The position numbers were made by a program, and so were the translations under genes. DNA of 64,000 nucleotides from Salinivirga cyanobacteriivorans (GTDB taxonomy: Bacteria > Bacteroidota > Bacteroidia > Bacteroidales > Salinivirgaceae): positions 4,241,001 through 4,305,000 of the forward strand of contig NZ_CP013118.1 in assembly GCF_001443605.1 (NCBI RefSeq), given 5' to 3'. Positions 1 to 8,126 of this stretch are shown here, piece by piece. The notes under the pieces are model-generated. The model worked only from the letters and a program-made list of their open reading frames with translations. It was not told the origin of the DNA and ran no database searches. Each line of letters begins with the position of its first letter. The first letter of the stretch is position 1.

Positions 1-273
1 CTTTTTTAAGATATCGCGCTCTATTTGCGTTTCCCGCAGTTCTTTTCGAAGCTGTGCCAGCTCTTTCTCCTTGTCGGTCATCACAGGCCTGCCTTGTCCA
101 GCAAAGCTGTTATCTCCATATTTATCATGCTCCCTGACCCAACGGTTTAACATGTTGTCTGTAATGCCCAACTCTTGTGCAATTTCCTTTTTTGGCCTGT
201 TTTGCTGTGTCTGACAAAGCTCTACTGCCATTTTTTTAAATTCTTTGTCATACTTCTTTCTTCGTACACTCAT
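1..273 (-). CDS. IS3-family transposase OrfA (5' part, cut by window edge)
   Basis: The reverse strand reads 91 codons from an ATG at 273 without a stop to the window edge. The product starts MSVRRKKYDKEFKKMAVELC, has a helix-turn-helix (EIAQELGITDNMLNRWVREH) at about residues 34-53, and ends in a heptad-rich, leucine-zipper-like stretch (LAQLRKELRETQIERDILKK). This is the layout of OrfA of IS3-family elements (HTH_Tnp_1), which binds the terminal repeats and is normally joined to an OrfB integrase by programmed -1 frameshifting. OrfB would lie to the left, outside the window. The gene overlaps the last 26 bases of the aldo/keto reductase frame, so the two cannot both be native here. Family assignment is confident; the subgroup is not. 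Confidence 0.85.
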   Translation of the reverse strand, partial: MSVRRKKYDKEFKKMAVELCQTQQNRPKKEIAQELGITDNMLNRWVREHDKYGDNSFAGQGRPVMTDKEKELAQLRKELRETQIERDILKK

Positions 274-345
274 AATGCAAATCTAGTTCTTTAGGCTTAA
301 CTATATGTCCGGGCAAATGTAGCAACTCCACTCCTTTTTCACTCA
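1..345 (-). mobile_element. End of an IS3-like insertion sequence, outer boundary uncertain
   Basis: The transposase orfA start at 273 means the element's end must lie to its right, in roughly 275-355. This is where the aldo/keto reductase product stops resembling its family: after GFPHEFLKQDRIKGFV the tail is unusual. No target duplication or inverted repeat can be confirmed because the other end lies outside the window. The right boundary given here is an estimate. Confidence 0.55.
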
Positions 346-1333
346 AAACAAACCCTTTTATTCTGTCTTGTTTTAAGAATTCATGAGGAAATCCGTGGTC
401 AACAGCACTAACTTCATTCAATTGTTGAATTTGCGCTTTGTCAAGTTCTATGTTTACAGCTTTAATACTGTCCTGCATTTGCTTTAATTTACGTGCGCCA
501 ACAATTGGAATTACCACCTGGTTTTGTTGCATGGTCCATCGAATGGCAATTTGAGCAGGAGAATAACCGGTTTCATTGGCCAGTTTCACCACAGCTTTGG
601 CAATGTTTTGATTTCGTTGGCTCAGCCTGGGGTTATCGGCCTCCATACGTTTGTCATTGTCATTTGCTTTTAGGTATTTACCCGTTAAAGCTCCTCCGGC
701 AAGTGGTGCCCATGCGGTTACTGCCAGGTCACCGGCTTTTGCCATTGGCAGCAGGTCGCGCTCAGTAGTGCGTTCTATGAGACTGTACTCAACTTGCAGC
801 GCATTAAAACGGGTCCAGCCACGTAAATCTGCTATGGCGTTAGCTTCTGAAACAATCCATGCTGGTGTGTCAGAAATGCCGGCATAGAGAATTTTTCCTG
901 ATTTAACCAAATCGTCAATACCGCGCAGTATTTCTTCGCTGGGAGTGAGGAAATCCCATGCATGGAGGTATAAAACATCTATATGATCTGTTTGCAACCT
1001 TTTTAAACTTGCTTCAACTGATCGCATCATATTTTTGCGATGGTTGCCGGCATAGTTTACGTCACCGGGCTTGTCAAAAAGGCTGTATTTTGTAGCCACT
1101 ACAAAATGATCTCTGTCAGGGGCAATGAATTCTCCCACGAAAGCTTCACTGGTGCCTTCGGTATACCTGTTTGCTGTATCTATAAAGTTTCCGCCGGCAT
1201 CTGCATAAGCATCAAATATTTTTTTGCTCTCCTCTTTCGAAGCTCCCCAGCCCCATTCTTCACCAAATGTCATAGTGCCAAGGCTAAGTTCTGAAACGCG
1301 TAATCCGGTTTTTCCGAGTAGTTTGTATCGCAT
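248..1333 (-). CDS. Aldo/keto reductase, C-terminus probably altered by IS insertion
   Basis: A 361-aa NADPH-dependent aldo/keto reductase of the (beta/alpha)8-barrel type. Visible family features are the N-terminal LGKTGLRVSELSLGTMTFG, the catalytic D-Y-K-H set (FIDTANRY, VVATKYS, DVLYLHAWD) and the C-terminal cofactor region VVIPIVGARKLKQMQDSI. The substrate cannot be told. It is the last gene of a three-gene minus-strand run, starting 4 bases after the stop of the flavin-reductase-like gene. The last 30 or so residues look foreign to the family and the stop codon lies inside the transposase orfA, so an IS probably inserted near the 3' end and replaced the original terminus. The barrel and active site are intact, so the enzyme may still work. 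Confidence 0.85.
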   Translation of the reverse strand: MRYKLLGKTGLRVSELSLGTMTFGEEWGWGASKEESKKIFDAYADAGGNFIDTANRYTEGTSEAFVGEFIAPDRDHFVVATKYSLFDKPGDVNYAGNHRKNMMRSVEASLKRLQTDHIDVLYLHAWDFLTPSEEILRGIDDLVKSGKILYAGISDTPAWIVSEANAIADLRGWTRFNALQVEYSLIERTTERDLLPMAKAGDLAVTAWAPLAGGALTGKYLKANDNDKRMEADNPRLSQRNQNIAKAVVKLANETGYSPAQIAIRWTMQQNQVVIPIVGARKLKQMQDSIKAVNIELDKAQIQQLNEVSAVDHGFPHEFLKQDRIKGFVLSEKGVELLHLPGHIVKPKELDLHYECTKKEV

Positions 1334-1336
1334 TTG

Positions 1337-1978
1337 TTATGATGTTTTGGTTTGTTGTTTTTTAAATTTAGGTAATTCGTTTGTTCTGGCGTAAGGCATC
1401 GATTTGATTTTTTTTAACCTATAGTAGTTATTAAGCCCTGAAACGCCTATTCCACCCAGCTTTTCCATGTCAATGTAGCCATTGTCGGCCAAAGTTTTAT
1501 CCGGTATTTGGAGCAGCAATATTTGGCCTATCACAAGCCAGGTTTCGTTACTTTTTATAGGTATGATTTCTTTGAGCTTTAAACCTGTTTTTACCAGGCT
1601 CTCTTTTACAAAAGGTACCGGGAAGTTGTCAATGTATTCTTCACTGAGTGCGCACTGCTCAAACTCCGAAACGCCGGATTCAAATTTGGCTGAAGTGTAG
1701 TGCGCCTGTTCAATGAATGATTCGTGTACATGGTTGATGGTGAAAAAACCACTTTTACGAATATTGTTTAACGTTTGCCGTTTGGGCCGCGAAATATATC
1801 CCATATGTGCAGGGTTGCTGCCTATGTGAACTACATTGCTTATAATAGCCAGATTTGTTTTACTGTCTGGAGATATGGTTCCAATAAGGTTTGCAGGCTT
1901 TATTCCGGTAATTGCATTGATGATATTCAAACGTCTGATTTTTGGAGTCTCTGCAAGATCTTTTGAAGTTAGTAGCAT
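1337..1978 (-). CDS. Flavin reductase-like (FMN-binding split barrel) protein
   Basis: A 213-aa protein of the flavin reductase-like domain family. The N-terminal half carries ITGIKPANLIGTISPDSKTN followed by NLAIISNVVHIGSNPAHMGYI, the typical FMN-binding split-barrel segment. Members bind FMN and either reduce free flavin or act as flavin-dependent oxidoreductases; the substrate here is unknown. It begins at an ATG 13 bases after the DUF2805 stop and ends 4 bases before the aldo/keto reductase start, so the three genes are probably one transcript. The pairing with an aldo/keto reductase suggests a small-molecule redox role, which is inference only. Confidence 0.8.
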   Translation of the reverse strand: MLLTSKDLAETPKIRRLNIINAITGIKPANLIGTISPDSKTNLAIISNVVHIGSNPAHMGYISRPKRQTLNNIRKSGFFTINHVHESFIEQAHYTSAKFESGVSEFEQCALSEEYIDNFPVPFVKESLVKTGLKLKEIIPIKSNETWLVIGQILLLQIPDKTLADNGYIDMEKLGGIGVSGLNNYYRLKKIKSMPYARTNELPKFKKQQTKTS

Positions 1979-1991
1979 TTGGACTGATGAT

Positions 1992-2279
1992 TTAACGTTT
2001 TGAGATTTTATTCATTGAAATAGTTCGTTGCCTGGTGCTTTTAAATCTGGATATCTCCGTATTTCTTTTTTTGGCATGTTTTTGACTTATCCCGCTATTT
2101 ACACGCTTGCGCCAACGCTTGAAGCTTCCATTTTGTAGGTTCCTGCGCATAAGTTTAATTACATCCTTTTCAGGTAATCCAAACTGAAGATAAATAGCTT
2201 CAAAAGGGGTGCGGTCTTCCCATGCCATTTCAATTATGCGATCAATATCAGCCTCAGGTAAATTATATTTTTGTCCCAT
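1992..2279 (-). CDS. DUF2805 / TIGR03643-type small basic protein
   Basis: A 95-aa protein. Its first half (EADIDRIIEMAWEDRTPFEA, then YLQFGLPEKDVIKLMRRNL) matches the small DUF2805/TIGR03643 family, which looks like a helix-turn-helix fold. The second half is very basic (RWRKRV, HAKKRN, RFKSTRQR), which suggests nucleic-acid contact. The family has no assigned function. It is the first gene of the run with the flavin-reductase-like and aldo/keto reductase genes; no clear TAnnTTTG box was found directly upstream. Confidence 0.75.
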   Translation of the reverse strand: MGQKYNLPEADIDRIIEMAWEDRTPFEAIYLQFGLPEKDVIKLMRRNLQNGSFKRWRKRVNSGISQKHAKKRNTEISRFKSTRQRTISMNKISKR

Positions 2280-2744
2280 TCTTAGTTTAGCTTTAAAAAA
2301 CTAAACGTATATGGAAAACTATTTGTTGAAATACGTAAAGGTCTACTTTGTTTTTTTAGGTTCATTGAAGAGATATAAGCGATTGCTTAAAGAATTTTTG
2401 TAGCCTCGTCAGGACAGTTGGTTTTACCGTACTTCTCTTCGCTATTTGTAATGGTGCACTCGCGTGGGTACTAACTAAAGCCATTGAGCGCACTTTGACA
2501 ACGCTCAGTGAGCAACCGGTTGATTTGCCTGTGCGAAATGGCCCTTGCATTGGTCAGTGCTCATCGTAGTATCCGTTCTCTTCGGTTCGCTTATTATCTT
2601 GCCCAAAGAGCAACTCAGAGAACTACCGTAATATCCTAAAGCTACAATACAGTTAGAATGCTGCACTAACGAAGGCCATTGAGTTGCATGTGGGATTGCA
2701 TAGCTAATCGAAATGGCCTACCACACTAACACACTATACTTGAT
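2280..2744. other. Intergenic region with two diverged repeat-like segments
   Basis: About 465 bases without a credible gene; the one short open frame on the minus strand (62 codons) has no recognisable features. Two stretches look like diverged copies of each other: around 2467-2553 (ACTAACTAAAGCCATTGAGC, later CGAAATGGCCCTTGCA) and around 2662-2733 (CACTAACGAAGGCCATTGAG, later CGAAATGGCCTACCACA). A segment near 2593-2625 (AGAGCAACTCAGAGAACTAC) resembles one near 47838-47860, so part of this may be dispersed-repeat debris. Confidence 0.4.
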
Positions 2745-4172
2745 TTATTGAATTCTACCGTACTTTTTCTCCCAGATTTTTTCAATTTTCTCCAATGACC
2801 GCCCTTTGGTTTCAGGGATGTATTTCCATGTAACCCAAATTATAACTAAAATAAAAGCAATGAAAAGGAAATAGGGTAAAGACCCATTCCAGATTCCCCC
2901 GGTATTGGCTTTACTTTCAACAACCATGGGGAAGGTTTGTGATACCAGGTAATTTGAGGCCCATTGAACTGCAACAGCAATTGACATAGCTATGCTACGT
3001 ATTGAGTTTGGAAACATTTCCGAAAGCATTACCCAAACAATCGGGCCCATCGACATGGCAAATGAACCAATAAATACCAGTATGCCAATAAGTGAAACTA
3101 TGCCGACATTATTAGTCATTAGCGTTATGCCGAGCATTAGAAAACCCGTGAGCATTCCTGCTGACCCGGCAAATATCAGTGGTTTTCTTCCCCAGCCATC
3201 AACGGTGAACATAGCAAGAAATGTAAAGGCCACATTAACACCTGCCAAAAGTATCTGCTGTGCCAGTACATCTTCCTGTCCAAAGCCCAGAGCCTTTTCA
3301 AATATGTCGGCACCGTAATACAATACAGCATTAATTCCGGTAAATTGTTGAAGGCCTGAAATCACAGAACCAATAAGTATAATGGGCAGTATGCTTTTCT
3401 TGAATATTGATTTCAGTGGCAACCCTTCTTCTTCTTTTATCGATTCGCGTATTTCTTTCATTTCTTGGGCAACCGCAGCTTCTCCAAGTACTTTACCAAG
3501 CACTTTTTCAGCCTCTTCTTTTTTGCCTTTGAGCATTAACCACCTGGGGCTTTTGGGTACGAAAAAAAGGAGTAATAAAAACAAGGCACAGGGTATAACC
3601 TCTGACCAGAACATCCAGCGCCAGCCTTCGTTAATATTGTAAGTTTGTCCTTTTCCGCTACCAATGAAATAAGTGGCCAGGAATACAATAAAAAAACCAA
3701 TCACAATGGCCATTTGGTAGAAGGTAACCATTTTACCTCTTGTACCCGCAGGAGATATTTCTGCAATGTAAGTTGGTGCATTCATTGAAGCTAATCCTAT
3801 TCCCAATCCTCCTATTAATCTGAATACAACCAGCAACGATACCGATTCGGGCAGGAAAGCAGGCAGACCCGATCCCCACGCTGATATGGTAAACAATGAA
3901 GCCGCAATGATTAATGAATGTTTACGCCCTGCTTTTTTACTTAATGGACCAGCTATTATGGCTCCGGCAAAACATCCTAATAAAGCACTGCCAACTACCC
4001 ATCCTTTCATAGCCGCGCTTAATTCGAAATATTTGCTGAAATAGAACTGAGCTCCATTGATTACACCGGTATCATAACCAAACAAGAAACCTCCAAGGGC
4101 CACAATCATGGCAATTGCAATCAGGTATAGCTGATGCTTGCTTTTGAGCTGTTTAAGTGATTTGTCTTGCAA
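2745..4172 (-). CDS. Sugar porter family MFS transporter (sugar/H+ symporter)
   Basis: A 475-aa, 12-segment inner-membrane transporter of the sugar porter family (XylE/GLUT type). Signature motifs in order are GGFLFGYDTGVINGAQ in TM1, GPLSKKAGRKHSL in loop 2-3, RLIGGLGIGLASM and PTYIAEISPAGTRGKM in the N-half, PKSPRWLMLKGKKEEA before the central loop, SGLQQFTGINAVLYYG in TM7 and PETKGRSLEKIE at the C-terminus. These fit a proton-coupled monosaccharide importer; the sugar is unknown. The start is TTG at 4172. The first in-frame ATG, 21 codons later, would cut into TM1, so TTG or an upstream non-ATG start is preferred. No sugar-metabolism genes adjoin it. Confidence 0.9.
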   Translation of the reverse strand: MQDKSLKQLKSKHQLYLIAIAMIVALGGFLFGYDTGVINGAQFYFSKYFELSAAMKGWVVGSALLGCFAGAIIAGPLSKKAGRKHSLIIAASLFTISAWGSGLPAFLPESVSLLVVFRLIGGLGIGLASMNAPTYIAEISPAGTRGKMVTFYQMAIVIGFFIVFLATYFIGSGKGQTYNINEGWRWMFWSEVIPCALFLLLLFFVPKSPRWLMLKGKKEEAEKVLGKVLGEAAVAQEMKEIRESIKEEEGLPLKSIFKKSILPIILIGSVISGLQQFTGINAVLYYGADIFEKALGFGQEDVLAQQILLAGVNVAFTFLAMFTVDGWGRKPLIFAGSAGMLTGFLMLGITLMTNNVGIVSLIGILVFIGSFAMSMGPIVWVMLSEMFPNSIRSIAMSIAVAVQWASNYLVSQTFPMVVESKANTGGIWNGSLPYFLFIAFILVIIWVTWKYIPETKGRSLEKIEKIWEKKYGRIQ

Positions 4173-4484
4173 AATATTTGATTTTTTTTTTGTTGTATTG
4201 TAAGGTAAATGTAATGTTTTTATACAATTTATCCATATTAAGCGATTGTTTATTCCATTGTAAATTCTGGATTTTATCGGATTTTTTTCAATTAAAGTCT
4301 CCTTGATTAGGTTGAAGATACTTTTTTATTCTTGTTTTATTATATAAGTCACTAGCTTCAACTTATTCCGCCATTTTTTTAATATACAGATGCATAATTC
4401 TGGCATTTGATCAATGGTACATAGGTGATTTTATTTCATTTTTATTATTTTACGTAAATTATTATAGAATAAAAATTATTCATC
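4173..4484. other. AT-rich divergent intergenic region
   Basis: A 312-base, very AT-rich spacer between the divergent sugar porter and the broken lectin gene. It must hold the promoters for both, but no full TTG-N19-TAnnTTTG promoter could be identified on either strand and no hairpin or RNA gene was recognised. Confidence 0.4.
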
Positions 4485-5222
4485 ATGCGAATTCAATCTG
4501 TTATTCTATTGGTATTACTGGGATTTACAATGTCTTCTTTACATGCACAAAAGCAAGTCAACATTCCTGGCTTTGGAACATTACCTGTAACTAAAAGTGG
4601 TGATAACTATCAAGTCACCCTATATAATTATGGAACTTTTGATTTTCGGGGTACATTAAATCCTTTCGATCTCGAAACCTCCGTTACAGTTGACCAGTTA
4701 AAGAAATTCCCCGGCTACGAGGTTATGTCAAATTTGGGATTAAAAGATATTAAATTAAAGGTATCCTCTGCCGGTTTATTTGTAGGTGCAAAGGCTGATA
4801 CAGATAAAAACCTGAAAGTACTTTTCGATTTCTTTAATATTAAGGCGCCTTACGTAATTATAAATTCTAAAATTTCTAAATCGAGTTTCGCGCTTGAAGG
4901 TATTTTGGATTTTTCTCGTGAACCTGTTGTAGCAGAGGTAATACCTCCGGCTGGAACAGAATTGCATGTAGAAAAGTTATCAATGCTTGCCGGAGCCGGA
5001 ACAGATGGAGCAAATATCAGTGTAATTTCAGAATTGCATATGAAACCAACTAAATGGGATCCTGCGTTGAAAACAAAGTTTGAATTGGCTTACAATTTAC
5101 GTAACCAGGAAATAACAGGTAGTGGATCAATGATGGATACCTGGGCTGATCCTTTTGGACTCGATAAGCATCTGAAAAAGAACTCTATATTATTTACAAA
5201 TACGGCAGTCTCATTTGGATGA
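4485..5222 (+). CDS. N-terminal fragment of the broken lectin-like gene
   Basis: A 245-aa fragment with a clear signal peptide (MRIQSVILLVLLGFTMSSLHAQ). The body is rich in alternating hydrophobic residues (GTFDFRGTLNPFDLETSVTV) and has no domain I recognise. It ends at the in-frame TGA at 5220. If translation really stops here, the product is a small secreted protein without the lectin modules. Confidence 0.6.
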   Translation: MRIQSVILLVLLGFTMSSLHAQKQVNIPGFGTLPVTKSGDNYQVTLYNYGTFDFRGTLNPFDLETSVTVDQLKKFPGYEVMSNLGLKDIKLKVSSAGLFVGAKADTDKNLKVLFDFFNIKAPYVIINSKISKSSFALEGILDFSREPVVAEVIPPAGTELHVEKLSMLAGAGTDGANISVISELHMKPTKWDPALKTKFELAYNLRNQEITGSGSMMDTWADPFGLDKHLKKNSILFTNTAVSFG

Positions 5223-5303
5223 ATAATTGGTGCGCCATCGCCCACAACCCTTGGTCTTGCACTTGAAAACGCCATATTTTTCGATCTTGAGTTTGGTGCA
5301 AAG

Positions 5304-7025
5304 ATGAGCATTTCGCCTGCAAATGGTCAAATTGCACTTGAAGCCAATCGCAACAAAATGACCATGAACGATTTTTCATCGATATTGCGTGATGGGTTTG
5401 GGCTCAGTGTTCCTGATGTATTCCCAAATAATGTATATGTAAAAGATGTTAAAATACTCTACTCTCCCAATGGAGGTGAAATTGGTGAGGTTGAAATTGA
5501 GCAGGGATTTGCAATGAAAGGAAGAGCAAACTTGTTGGGTGCTGTGGAAGCCGAAATCGACTATTTTGCCAACTGGGAAGATGGTTTTTACCTGGATTAC
5601 AGGTTTGATGCCGACCTGAAAGATGCCCTTATGAAGGAAATCAAAAAAACGAATCTTCCACAAGCAGCTACAGAAAAGGTTTTAAGTAAACTCCAACTCC
5701 GTAAGGTACACACCCGCCTTGAGGCGGGCATGGATCTGAAAATGTCGGGAGAAACGCACGTGAAATTTGAGGTTTTCGGCAATTCACATGATTTTAAGAT
5801 AGAGGCTTCTCTGGACCCTGAGCATATTGTCAACAGCATTATTGACAAGATTAAAGAGCAATCTAAAATAATGCAGGTAGCCGAAGATGTTGTAAAAATA
5901 GCAGGTTCAGCAGCTACGGCTTCAATAAAAACGGTAGAAAAAGGTTGGGCTGAAGTAAGCAAACGTGCAGGAGATGTGGCAGAATATCGGCATCACAATC
6001 CGTTACTTAATGGAGATCACCGTAGTGGAGATCGTTGTAAAACGCATTGTGTGCCTAACAGAGCAAAAAAAATGGGAAACCCGGTATATGAAAAATCAAA
6101 TGCTGCAGTAAAAGATTTTTATAACAAGGTAATACCGAAATTAGCGCTAATTGAGGGTTCGCATAAGCGAAAAGAACTTATTTGGGATGATTGGAAACGT
6201 TTAGTTAATAGTATTAATAAAAACTGGAAAAAAGTCAGAGACGATCAGTATTACTGGGGATATGATAAAGACCAGGGAGATGTAGAACGTTATGGAAGAC
6301 AATACAGAAGTTTAATAGATGCCAAAAAAGCAGAACATAAAAAATACCGGTTAAAACTTTGGAATGAAATGATGACAAAAAGCTTCGAGCCAATATCTCC
6401 AGAGTATAATAAGCTTACCGATATTTACTTTTTGAAAAATATGGCTAATGAGGATTATTATATAGATATTTCGGGTTACCATTTTACTGCACACAGAGAT
6501 AAAAAAACACCCGTTAGTGTGTATCCTAAAGATGGTGGCGAAAGTGGATTGCAAGGCATTGACCGTTTTATAAAATTTATTCCACACCCATCCACAAAAG
6601 AATATTTTTACATACAACCACAGCATTCTGACTATGTGTTTGATGTGAAGGGGGATAATAATACACCCGGAAACGAGATAATTATATATCCGAAAAGCGA
6701 TAAGCGGGAAGTTCAACTTTTCAAAAAAATACCGGTACCCGGAAAAAGAAATACGTATTATATTCAAAACAAAGAAAGTGGATTTTTAGTAACATCAAAC
6801 GGAAAAAGCAAACCCCTGACGCAAGAAAAGAAAACCAGAGCCAAAAATCAACAATGGTATTTTGAGTCGGCTAGGGCGACAGATATGGCACCCGTAATAA
6901 CCGACTTTACTTTTGCGCTGCGTAATGTGGAAGCCAATCGACACCTTGATTTACCCGGGAGCAGAGACCATGCCCGTAAAAAAGATGCCCACACTCAGCT
7001 TTTGGAGTATGGATTACCATCCTGA
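5304..7025 (+). CDS. Middle fragment of the broken lectin-like gene, first trefoil module
   Basis: The frame is open from 5223; the ATG at 5304 is only the first Met and probably not a true start. The first 200 residues continue the N-terminal region. A charged stretch with a C-KTHC-VPNRA segment follows at about residues 240-265, then a Lys/Tyr-rich region (RKELIWDDWKRLVNSINKNW). A trefoil module begins near residue 380 (YYIDISGYHFTAH, YVFDVKGDNNTPGNEI, QQWYFESA). The fragment ends in a frameshift tail, LLEYGLPS. There is no signal peptide of its own. Confidence 0.5.
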   Translation: MSISPANGQIALEANRNKMTMNDFSSILRDGFGLSVPDVFPNNVYVKDVKILYSPNGGEIGEVEIEQGFAMKGRANLLGAVEAEIDYFANWEDGFYLDYRFDADLKDALMKEIKKTNLPQAATEKVLSKLQLRKVHTRLEAGMDLKMSGETHVKFEVFGNSHDFKIEASLDPEHIVNSIIDKIKEQSKIMQVAEDVVKIAGSAATASIKTVEKGWAEVSKRAGDVAEYRHHNPLLNGDHRSGDRCKTHCVPNRAKKMGNPVYEKSNAAVKDFYNKVIPKLALIEGSHKRKELIWDDWKRLVNSINKNWKKVRDDQYYWGYDKDQGDVERYGRQYRSLIDAKKAEHKKYRLKLWNEMMTKSFEPISPEYNKLTDIYFLKNMANEDYYIDISGYHFTAHRDKKTPVSVYPKDGGESGLQGIDRFIKFIPHPSTKEYFYIQPQHSDYVFDVKGDNNTPGNEIIIYPKSDKREVQLFKKIPVPGKRNTYYIQNKESGFLVTSNGKSKPLTQEKKTRAKNQQWYFESARATDMAPVITDFTFALRNVEANRHLDLPGSRDHARKKDAHTQLLEYGLPS

Positions 7026-7842
7026 TCGTTACATTGCAATCAGAAAAACACCTTTTGAAGGCATTAATTATGTGCAGCATATGCATTCGGCCCATCATTA
7101 TTGGGATATAGAAGGCGGTAGTAAAAGCAATGGGGCAAAGCTCCAGTTGTGGAATCTGAATCGAAACGATAATCAGGAGTTCAGGTTTATTTATGCCGGT
7201 TCGCCCATGACATTTTATATCGAAAACCCTGCTTCTGGTAAATTTTTAGATGCTTGCGCTTCAAAAATTAATCAAAACGGATGCCCTGTTCAGATATGGT
7301 CCCCTGATGGTTCAGCCAATCAACAATGGAAACTGGAACCCGCCGGACCCAAATGGTTTGCCCCCAAACGCAAAAAAGTAAAAGTAAAAGTAGCATACAG
7401 CGATAAAACATGGGACTTAGCAGGCGGGCCGGAAAAGGCCAGGGAAAAACGAAGTCGTATACAAATCTGGGCAGATGAAGAAAAAGTTGATCGATACTAT
7501 GTTATAAAACGTTCGGGAGACCACGACTGGATTTGGATGGAACTCGACGGCGGAATGCGTGTGGATGTGGAAGGCGGAAAAGTAAGAGACAAACGTGCTA
7601 AACTGCATACCTGGACAAGACACAATGGCGATGCCCAAAAATTTGCCATTCATCCCACAGGCAAATACACCTGTGTTATTTTTACAAAAGGTTGGAAAGT
7701 TTTAGATGTGGAAGGTGGCAAAATACACGAAAACGGACCAGATATACATCTATGGGATAAACATCTGGGAGGAGCACAACAATTTCAACTAATTGATGCA
7801 CAAACCGGAAAACCCATTGATTTTACAAAGTATTTAGATTAA
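6913..7842 (+). CDS. C-terminal fragment of the broken lectin-like gene, two trefoil modules
   Basis: The true reading frame here begins at about 7003, just after the frameshift; the residues from 6913 to there are a shadow of the previous frame. From SMDYHPDRYIAIRKTP on, the repeated pattern (W/L)DIEGG...GAKLQLWNLN...NQEFRF, GKFLDACASK...QIWSPDGSANQQWKLE, MRVDVEGGKVRDKRAKLHTW and VLDVEGGKIHENGPDIHLWD...QQFQLI shows ricin-type beta-trefoil repeats with QxW-like ends. This fold usually binds carbohydrate. It ends at a strong hairpin (7851-7876). Confidence 0.6.
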   Translation: MRCVMWKPIDTLIYPGAETMPVKKMPTLSFWSMDYHPDRYIAIRKTPFEGINYVQHMHSAHHYWDIEGGSKSNGAKLQLWNLNRNDNQEFRFIYAGSPMTFYIENPASGKFLDACASKINQNGCPVQIWSPDGSANQQWKLEPAGPKWFAPKRKKVKVKVAYSDKTWDLAGGPEKAREKRSRIQIWADEEKVDRYYVIKRSGDHDWIWMELDGGMRVDVEGGKVRDKRAKLHTWTRHNGDAQKFAIHPTGKYTCVIFTKGWKVLDVEGGKIHENGPDIHLWDKHLGGAQQFQLIDAQTGKPIDFTKYLD

Positions 7843-7850
7843 AAGAGAAA

Positions 7851-7876
7851 GCTGTGCCGGCTACAACCGGCACAGC
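7851..7876 (+). terminator. Hairpin after the lectin gene
   Basis: A perfect 10-bp inverted repeat, GCTGTGCCGG-ctacaa-CCGGCACAGC, begins 8 bases after the lectin stop. It lacks a long U-tract, so it may be an RNA-stabilising or weak terminator hairpin. Confidence 0.55.
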
Positions 7877-7933
7877 ATATAGTTTTGCAAAAGAAAAGGT
7901 TGAAAGAAAAAGATACAGATTTCAGGTAAATTA

Positions 7934-8000
7934 AGATTGTCTCAGAGGACTTAATAAGGTGTTTATAAGATTAATTAACTTTTGAGGCAATCTTTTTTTT
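7934..8000 (+). terminator. Rho-independent terminator-like hairpin
   Basis: AGATTGTCTCAGAGG at 7934-7948 pairs imperfectly with CTTTTGAGGCAATCT at 7979-7993, followed by a run of T to 8000. The loop is long (30 bases). It lies between the lectin gene and the thioesterase promoter. Confidence 0.5.
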
Positions 8001-8095
8001 AGATGCTTCTCGAAAAATTTATCTTATTTTTTGCAAAGCCCGGGTTAAACTATTGTATAATTCTTTTTGTATAGTCTACATTCCGAAACCTTTAT

Positions 8096-8103
8096 TAACT
8101 TTG
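8096..8103 (+). promoter_or_regulatory. Promoter -7 element of the thioesterase gene
   Basis: TAACTTTG matches the Bacteroidota -7 consensus TAnnTTTG, 23 bases before the ATG at 8127. The nearest upstream TTG (8067-8069) is farther away than the usual 19 or so bases. Confidence 0.45.
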
Positions 8104-8126
8104 CATAGTATTAAACCACAACCTTT

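Larger units (their letters stand above)
4485..7842 (+). pseudogene. Broken secreted protein with C-terminal beta-trefoil (ricin-type) lectin modules
   Basis: Read as one gene, this is about 1118 codons interrupted twice. The first frame (from ATG 4485) hits TGA at 5220-5222, but the same frame stays open on the far side (IIGAPSPTTLGLALENAIFF) to 7025. A single TGG-to-TGA change would explain the stop. Around 7000-7003 the frame must lose one T in CAGCTTTTGG to read on as QLWSMDYHPD, which restores a lectin QxW-like motif and runs to 7842. The parts are a signal peptide ending in SSLHAQ, a long N-terminal region without known domain, a charged middle region, and about three beta-trefoil modules. 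A pseudogene or sequencing errors are both possible; two lesions of different type favour real decay. Confidence 0.75.

Noticed and set aside
2362..2550. 62-codon minus-strand frame in the 2.3-2.7 kb spacer
   Set aside because: No start signal, no domain, and it lies across the repeat-like segments.
2745..4172. Polysaccharide utilisation locus around the sugar porter or the beta-mannosidase
   Set aside because: No SusC/SusD pair, sulfatase or clustered glycoside hydrolases are near either gene.
5220..5222. TGA as selenocysteine or reassigned codon
   Set aside because: TGA is used as an ordinary stop elsewhere in the window (for example cysH), and no selenocysteine-insertion-like hairpin was seen directly after it; decay or error is simpler.
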